A DNA stretch of 9,041 bases from Xanthobacteraceae bacterium (GTDB taxonomy: Bacteria > Pseudomonadota > Alphaproteobacteria > Rhizobiales > Xanthobacteraceae). Positions 5,369 through 9,041 of the stretch are shown here, in pieces. Each line of letters starts with the position of its first letter. The first letter of the stretch is position 1. The translations under genes and the position numbers were made by a program. Below the pieces are notes generated by a model. The model saw only the letters and a list, made by a program, of their open reading frames with translations, did no database searches and had not been told where the DNA came from. Where the stretch lies: contig JASHRR010000446.1 in assembly GCA_030037185.1 (NCBI GenBank), forward strand, positions 1-9,041, read 5' to 3'.

Positions 5369-5382
5369 TTGAGCTAAATCAA
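5369..5382 (+). promoter_or_regulatory. FNR/FixK-type operator upstream of the receiver gene
   Basis: TTGAGCTAAATCAA matches TTGAT-N4-ATCAA at nine of ten positions. It lies 66 bases before the receiver gene's ATG at 5449. A class II start would fall near 5417, but the hexamer there (GTTCTT) is a poor -10, so the promoter is less convincing than the other two. Its presence argues against a longer receiver gene starting at 5293, which would have the site inside its coding sequence. Confidence 0.62.
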
Positions 5383-5448
5383 GGCGATTGCGGCGCGTTT
5401 CTGCGTTCTTGTTTGTTGGGTCTCGACCTTGCTGGGAAAACGGCAATT

Positions 5449-5817
5449 ATGAACGAAAACGCAAAGCGCATTCTCTTGGTACTTGATGATGACGCCGCGG
5501 TGCGAGACTCCCTCAAGTTTTTGCTTGAGGTCGAGGGATTCGAGGTGCGCACCTTCGCGTCGCCCGACCAATTATTGAATGGGAAAGGTATTCCAGACGT
5601 TGGCTGCTTGATCGTCGACGACCAAATGCCGGCGGTGAACGGCCTGGATGTCGTGGCCACGCTGCGTCAGCGGCAGAACCATATGCCTGCGATTCTCACA
5701 ACTGCGCACCCCAACGCCAAAATCCTCGGACGGGCGAGCGCTGGAGCCATGACACTGATTAAAAAACCTTTCCAGCAAGCAGCACTGCTGGATTGCACCA
5801 ACAGGCTGTTGTCTTAG
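5449..5817 (+). CDS. Stand-alone response-regulator receiver domain (FixJ-like)
   Basis: A 122-residue protein made of a single CheY-like receiver with no output domain. The acidic pocket is at LDDDAAVRD (Asp13-15), the phospho-acceptor is probably Asp57 in IVDDQMP, the switch Thr is Thr85 in TTAH, and the conserved Lys is Lys106 in LIKKPF. All key residues are present, so phosphorylation is expected. The sequence style (DDDAAVRDSL, DxxMPxxxGLD, KPF) is that of the FixJ/NarL-like receivers of rhizobia, but no helix-turn-helix follows: the protein stops right after the last receiver helix. It may relay phosphate or act by protein contact; no histidine kinase lies in the window. The ATG at 5449 is preferred over the upstream ATG 5293 because residue 1 then begins just before the receiver fold. 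The Shine-Dalgarno (GGGAA) is weak. An FNR/FixK box upstream suggests low-oxygen control. Confidence 0.85.
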   Translation: MNENAKRILLVLDDDAAVRDSLKFLLEVEGFEVRTFASPDQLLNGKGIPDVGCLIVDDQMPAVNGLDVVATLRQRQNHMPAILTTAHPNAKILGRASAGAMTLIKKPFQQAALLDCTNRLLS

Positions 5818-5930
5818 ATGGCTCGCCTTCTACCCACGCCTAGCGGTTGTGCGGGTCATCGCCCTCTCAACGACATCGCCCACCTGTCGCAATCTCGGCG
5901 TCTGGTGTCTCGACCGATACGTGGTGCATT

Positions 5931-6431
5931 ATGAAGAAAACCGCCCAGACACTATTTGCTGTGTTCATCGGCGTCCTTGCTTTGGTTGGTGCCGCTCATC
6001 CCGGCCCGTATGAGGACGCATTCACTGCTTATGATCGGGGCGACTACGCGACCGCGATATCAATCTATCGCATGTTGGCCGACCAAGGCGACCCCTACGC
6101 TCAGCGCGCCCTTGGTATCATGTACGATATGGGCCGGGGTGTGCCGCAGGATTACGTCGAGGCGATGAAGTGGTACCGCAGGGCCGCAGACCAAGGCGAC
6201 GCATTGGCCCAGAATAACCTCGGCCTGCTGCACTTCAACGGAGAGGGCGTGCCGCAGAACTATGTACAGGCGCACATGTGGCTCAGCCTCGCTGCTGCCA
6301 ATGCGTTGGACAATGACGGTCGCGACCTTGCGGTTCGCAACGACGAACTTGTTGCGAGCAAAATGACCCAGGCGGAGATCACTCAAGCGCAGAAGCTGGC
6401 AGACGAATGGAGGCCAAAGTCGGAGCGATAA
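5931..6431 (+). CDS. Exported Sel1-repeat protein
   Basis: A 166-residue protein with a signal peptide (MKKTAQ, hydrophobic LFAVFIGVLALVG, cleavage around GAA at 20-22), hence periplasmic or secreted. Residues about 54-89 and 90-125 are two Sel1-like repeats with the typical AQ..LG..Y..G.GVPQDY.EA..WY..AA pattern; the second reads AQNNLGLLHFNGEGVPQNY. A half repeat (DYATAISIYRMLADQG) precedes them. Sel1 repeats form helical hairpins that mediate protein contacts, often in envelope stress or signalling; the partner is unknown. The C-terminal part (ALDNDGRDLAVRNDELVASKMT..EI..AQKLADEW) is the usual cap of this group. ATG 5931 is chosen because it begins the signal peptide; the frame is open upstream without meaningful content. 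The gene lies 113 bases after the receiver gene, with no clear terminator between, and overlaps the following gene if that starts at 6407. Confidence 0.85.
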   Translation: MKKTAQTLFAVFIGVLALVGAAHPGPYEDAFTAYDRGDYATAISIYRMLADQGDPYAQRALGIMYDMGRGVPQDYVEAMKWYRRAADQGDALAQNNLGLLHFNGEGVPQNYVQAHMWLSLAAANALDNDGRDLAVRNDELVASKMTQAEITQAQKLADEWRPKSER

Positions 6432-7078
6432 GCTCACGGCTGGTTATGGGCGAAATGAGAGCATGGCAGAAAATGAAGAAGCAACACGCTTGGAATTGGA
6501 ATGCGCATCCGCACTTGGCGTGGGCCATGTGGGGTTTGGACGAGATCGAAGCTACCCTGGCCGCGATTGAAAGTAGGCGCCACGGCCGCGACAGTGTGCC
6601 TGCCACCAGGGTGGAGAGGGCCATGGCGGATATGCGCATGGTACGGGATGCCTTCCGCAACTCCATCGAGGAGCAGGTACACCAAGCTTCGCTTGCGTGC
6701 TCGAAGGCTGACCTGGAACGCCAGTGGGCCGCCTTTGAGGACAGCGTGCAGAACTATCTGGACACCGTGGACAGGCAGGTTACCGAGCAAGAGACTGTTT
6801 TCCGTGCGCGCGCTGACGCTCAGAGCAAGACCTGGTTGCATGCGATCGACAACCTACACAAAAGCGCCGCGGGCGTTGCCGCCGGCCGCCGGAGCGACGT
6901 CGAAGCGGCCGTCAAGCATCTAGAGTCTGAAGCCGATGCAGCAAAGGTCAGGCTCGATAAGCTGAACAAGGCGGAGGACGCTTCGTGGGCCGCGATGAGA
7001 GCGGCGCTCGCGGAGACGCGCACCGCCTTAGATGACGCCCACCGCTCTGTACTGGATGCTCTCGACCGGTCAACCTGA
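6407..7078 (+). CDS. Alpha-helical / coiled-coil protein of unknown function
   Basis: Up to 223 residues, rich in Ala, Glu, Arg and Lys. A tryptophan-rich N-terminal part (HAWNWNAHPHLAWAMWGLDEIEA, about 27-49) is followed by long amphipathic helices. The last segment (about 162-220, DVEAAVKHLESEADAAKVRLDKL..) has heptad character and resembles the helical repeats of stress-linked coiled-coil proteins (the sll1863-like group); that link is a guess from style. There is no signal peptide or membrane helix, so it is probably cytoplasmic. From ATG 6407 it overlaps the Sel1 gene by 25 bases, suggesting translational coupling. ATGs at 6446 and 6455 are alternatives, and no candidate has a good Shine-Dalgarno. 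I do not know its function. It probably forms a transcription unit with the Sel1 gene. Confidence 0.72.
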   Translation: MEAKVGAISSRLVMGEMRAWQKMKKQHAWNWNAHPHLAWAMWGLDEIEATLAAIESRRHGRDSVPATRVERAMADMRMVRDAFRNSIEEQVHQASLACSKADLERQWAAFEDSVQNYLDTVDRQVTEQETVFRARADAQSKTWLHAIDNLHKSAAGVAAGRRSDVEAAVKHLESEADAAKVRLDKLNKAEDASWAAMRAALAETRTALDDAHRSVLDALDRST

Positions 7079-7348
7079 AATCGGCAGGGCAGAGTTCAGC
7101 TTGGAAAGTCGGGTGCCGCGGCCGTCGGAAGTCTGCACGACTTCCTGTCTAACTCCCGGTTGCGTGTCTTTATCAATTTCCGGCACGGGTGACATAGTGA
7201 TGGGCCCAATTTTCACACCGACCGCGTGCCACGCGCATGCGCGCGGTTCCGGTATCAGGCAACCCCGGGGCCACCTCACCGTGGCTGGGTATTCAGCGGT
7301 CGGCTAGGCCCACAACCGCTCAAAAGAGGTGCAAGCCGAACTGCGGGC
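7079..7348. other. Convergent intergenic region with GC palindromes
   Basis: These 270 bases lie between the ends of the coiled-coil gene (plus) and the potassium channel gene (minus). They contain the perfect 12-base palindrome CGCGCATGCGCG (7232-7243) inside a larger imperfect stem (ACCGCG 7221-7226 with CGCGGT 7242-7247), and a small hairpin GCCAC-CTCACC-GTGGC near 7272-7287. Neither is followed by a T-run. No gene is supported here. Confidence 0.35.
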
Positions 7349-8584
7349 TTACGGTTCTTCCGTCCCCGCTGCGATCTCGTCGGCCACGATGTCTCCTCTG
7401 GGCGATACCACCTCGCGGCCGACGCGGTCGCGCACCACAGCGTTCACTCGCGCAGCAATCTGCGGCTCCTGTTCCATGAGTACGTGAAAATCGTTGGCGT
7501 CGAGCACAAGCAGGTTGGTTCTGGTAATAGCCATCACGCTGGCAGAGCGTCGCGCCCGCCGCAGCACCGCGATCTCGCCGAAAAAATGGCCGACGCCGAG
7601 CCGGATGTGCTTGCCATTGAGATCGATGCCGACCTCGCCGCGGGCGATGAAATACATCGAGTGGGCGTGGTCGCCGCGGCGCACGATGAGTTCTCCAGCC
7701 TCGACCGTCTGTGCTCGTAGCAGCCGCATGATGTCGGCGATCGCCGCCGCGTCGAGCCCAGAGAACAGCGGCACCCGTGCGACCATTCCCCAAGTCACCA
7801 CGAAATCGCGACGGTGGATCTGCTCTGAAAAGGCGGTCGCGACAATACCGACCGGCAGCGCGATCATCACCAGACCGCACAGGATGGTCATCGCCGCGAC
7901 GAACTTGCCAAGTGGCGTTATTGGCACGACGTCACCGTACCCGATAGTGCCGAGCGTCACGATCGACCACCACATGGCGTCCGGAATGGTGCCGAACTTG
8001 TCGGGCTGCGCCTCGCGTTCGGCAAGATGGATGAACGTAGCGCTGATCAGAGTCGCGCCTGCCATGATCACGGAGCATCCGAACAGCGCTCGTTGCTCCG
8101 CATATAGCGTCTCCAACAACGAGCGCAACGCCGGCGAGTAGCGGGCAAGCTTGAGGAAACGCACGATCCGGAATAAAAGGATGATGCGGAGCTCTGACGG
8201 CAACACGAAAGCGAGCCAGAACGGCAGCACCGAGATGAGATCGATTAGCCCGTCAGTCGATATCACGTAGCGCAGCCGCGCCCTCAGCGGCTTGAGATCG
8301 CGGTAGGCTACGTGCTCGGGCATCACCCAGATGCGCAGCAGGTATTCGACCGTGAATACCACGAGCGATACGAGTTCGGTTGCCTTGAACAGCCTCCCAT
8401 ACGCTGCTTCGCAGCTCGGCACTGATTCAAGCACGACCGACACGATATTGACCAAGACCAGGAGGATTATGAGGCTGCTGGTGACACGCATCGCGCGGTC
8501 GCCAACCAGACCATGATCGAGAATCTGCGAGGCGCGGTGCCGCCATCTGTCCAAGTGTTTGCGATGCGGCCTCATGCGTCGCAC
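7349..8584 (-). CDS. Cyclic-nucleotide-gated six-helix potassium channel
   Basis: A 411-residue membrane protein. S1-S3 are at about 34-54, 68-88 and 110-130. S4 (about 132-150) carries spaced charges Arg133, Arg139, Arg142, Lys145 and Arg148. S5 is at about 163-187, the pore has the K+ filter TIGYGD (213-218), and S6 is at about 224-253. After a very short linker comes a cyclic-nucleotide-binding domain (about 268-390), with phosphate-binding cassette FFGEIAVLRRARRSAS (334-349), including Glu337 and the cyclic-nucleotide-contacting Arg346. This is the MlotiK1 type of bacterial channel, where cAMP binding opens the pore; the short linker and architecture agree. A tetramer in the cytoplasmic membrane is expected, conducting K+ and affecting membrane potential. 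The start is uncertain: GTG 8584, ATG 8575 and ATG 8491 are all in frame and none has a strong ribosome-binding site. No FNR/FixK box is seen upstream. Confidence 0.88.
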   Translation of the reverse strand: MRRMRPHRKHLDRWRHRASQILDHGLVGDRAMRVTSSLIILLVLVNIVSVVLESVPSCEAAYGRLFKATELVSLVVFTVEYLLRIWVMPEHVAYRDLKPLRARLRYVISTDGLIDLISVLPFWLAFVLPSELRIILLFRIVRFLKLARYSPALRSLLETLYAEQRALFGCSVIMAGATLISATFIHLAEREAQPDKFGTIPDAMWWSIVTLGTIGYGDVVPITPLGKFVAAMTILCGLVMIALPVGIVATAFSEQIHRRDFVVTWGMVARVPLFSGLDAAAIADIMRLLRAQTVEAGELIVRRGDHAHSMYFIARGEVGIDLNGKHIRLGVGHFFGEIAVLRRARRSASVMAITRTNLLVLDANDFHVLMEQEPQIAARVNAVVRDRVGREVVSPRGDIVADEIAAGTEEP

Positions 8585-8714
8585 AGTCTCAACGTCGAGA
8601 CGAGAAAGAAATCGCCAATAGTCCGGCGATGTTGGCTTCTGGCAACGATTTGTGGTGCAGAAGACCGAGCGCCTTGCGCGCCACTGCGCGCGTAGAGGTG
8701 ACGTTGGGGTGACA

Positions 8715-9041
8715 TCAGTCGTAGGCTAATTTAAGTTTCATAAATCGAATCATATACTTATGATTGTCTCCTGTCTTCTGGCGGGGCGCTGACCGCGCTG
8801 CGAGCCAGGAGCGAACGGCATCGATATCGTTAAACGCCGCTCCGCGGTGCGCGCCTAGGTCGCGAAAGGTCGCCAGCAGGCACCGCTCGGGGGCGGCCGC
8901 CAAATAGCCCGCTGCCGCGAACCAATCGGCATGGCGCCGCAGGTCGGCAGACATGCCGACAACATCATGAATGATCACGACTCCGGGCCATGGGCCAGAG
9001 TGGACTGGCGACATAGGCAGCAAGTGCATGGTGGGGTGTCT
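8715..9041 (-). pseudogene. Broken dienelactone-hydrolase gene (runs off the window)
   Basis: The readable part begins with the N-terminal half of a dienelactone hydrolase (alpha/beta-hydrolase fold): [20 protein letters not shown], then [14 protein letters not shown], then [10 protein letters not shown] and [17 protein letters not shown]. Two defects are visible by memory of the family. About 12 residues normally found between the AP motif and RCL are missing (near 8883-8891). The protein also stops soon after WLAAR, so the nucleophile motif GxCxGG and the catalytic Asp and His are absent. The last ~22 residues ([20 protein letters not shown] region, 8718-8784) are encoded by AT-rich DNA unlike the rest and do not look like the family. 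It is therefore probably an inactive remnant. An ATG at 9029 could be the start, but the frame remains open to the window edge. Confidence 0.7.

Noticed and set aside
5293..5448. N-terminal extension of the receiver protein from ATG 5293
   Set aside because: The extra 52 residues have no domain character and would contain the FNR/FixK box; the receiver fold begins right after ATG 5449.
7494..8141. 215-residue plus-strand frame inside the potassium channel gene
   Set aside because: Antisense shadow of a gene with clear membrane helices, filter and nucleotide-binding cassette; the product is Ser/Thr/Arg-rich and unstructured.
1..9041. CRISPR array, tRNA, rRNA, transposase, toxin-antitoxin or phage defence genes
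   Set aside because: I looked for regular repeats, cloverleaf-like stems and known motifs on both strands and found none.

Overview
The window looks like chromosomal DNA of a GC-rich alphaproteobacterium. Coding regions have GC-rich third positions. Several proteins (the small c-type cytochromes, the FixJ-like receiver, the two-CxxC mini-protein, the hydrolase/OsmC fusion) are of kinds I associate with Bradyrhizobium, Rhodopseudomonas and relatives. That assignment is inference from protein style and regulatory sites, not from a marker gene. I see no rRNA, tRNA, CRISPR array, intact transposase or phage gene.

Layout. (1) 2-319, plus strand: the C-terminal end of a proton-pumping P-type ATPase. 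(2) 576-1808, minus: an alpha/beta-hydrolase fused to an OsmC domain, convergent with the ATPase. (3) 2024-2239, minus: a small lipoprotein. (4) 2569-2693: a perfect FNR/FixK-type box, a well-placed -10 and a hairpin-rich leader, followed by two tandem paralogous monohaem cytochromes c (2812-3135 and 3206-3550, plus). (5) 3701-4018, minus: a third small cytochrome c, convergent with the pair. (6) 4019-4516: about 500 bases without a confident gene. (7) 4517-4768 and 4861-5088, minus: an 83-aa hypothetical protein and a two-CxxC zinc-ribbon-like protein. A second FNR/FixK box sits exactly 41.5 bases upstream of the latter's ATG. (8) 5369-5382: a third box, ahead of a stand-alone response-regulator receiver (5449-5817, plus). 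(9) 5931-6431 and 6407-7078, plus: a secreted Sel1-repeat protein and an overlapping alpha-helical/coiled-coil protein. (10) 7349-8584, minus: a six-helix potassium channel with a cyclic-nucleotide-binding domain. (11) 8715-9041, minus: a broken dienelactone-hydrolase gene running off the window.

How it fits together. Three 14-base TTGA-N6-TCAA sites lie within about 2.8 kb, in front of cytochromes, a small metal-binding-like protein and a receiver domain. This suggests a low-oxygen or redox-stress gene island under a CRP/FNR-family regulator such as FixK, FnrN or Fnr. Two of the three boxes have a -10-like hexamer at the exact spacing of a class II activator promoter. The flanking genes (proton pump, OsmC fusion, K+ channel) deal with ion balance and peroxide or envelope stress, which fits a stress-response neighbourhood, but I see no direct regulatory link to them.

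The most unusual observations are an FNR/FixK promoter that appears to start transcription on the A of the start codon of the zinc-ribbon gene (a leaderless mRNA), and a structured, possibly bistable leader or small RNA between the first box and the cytochrome pair.
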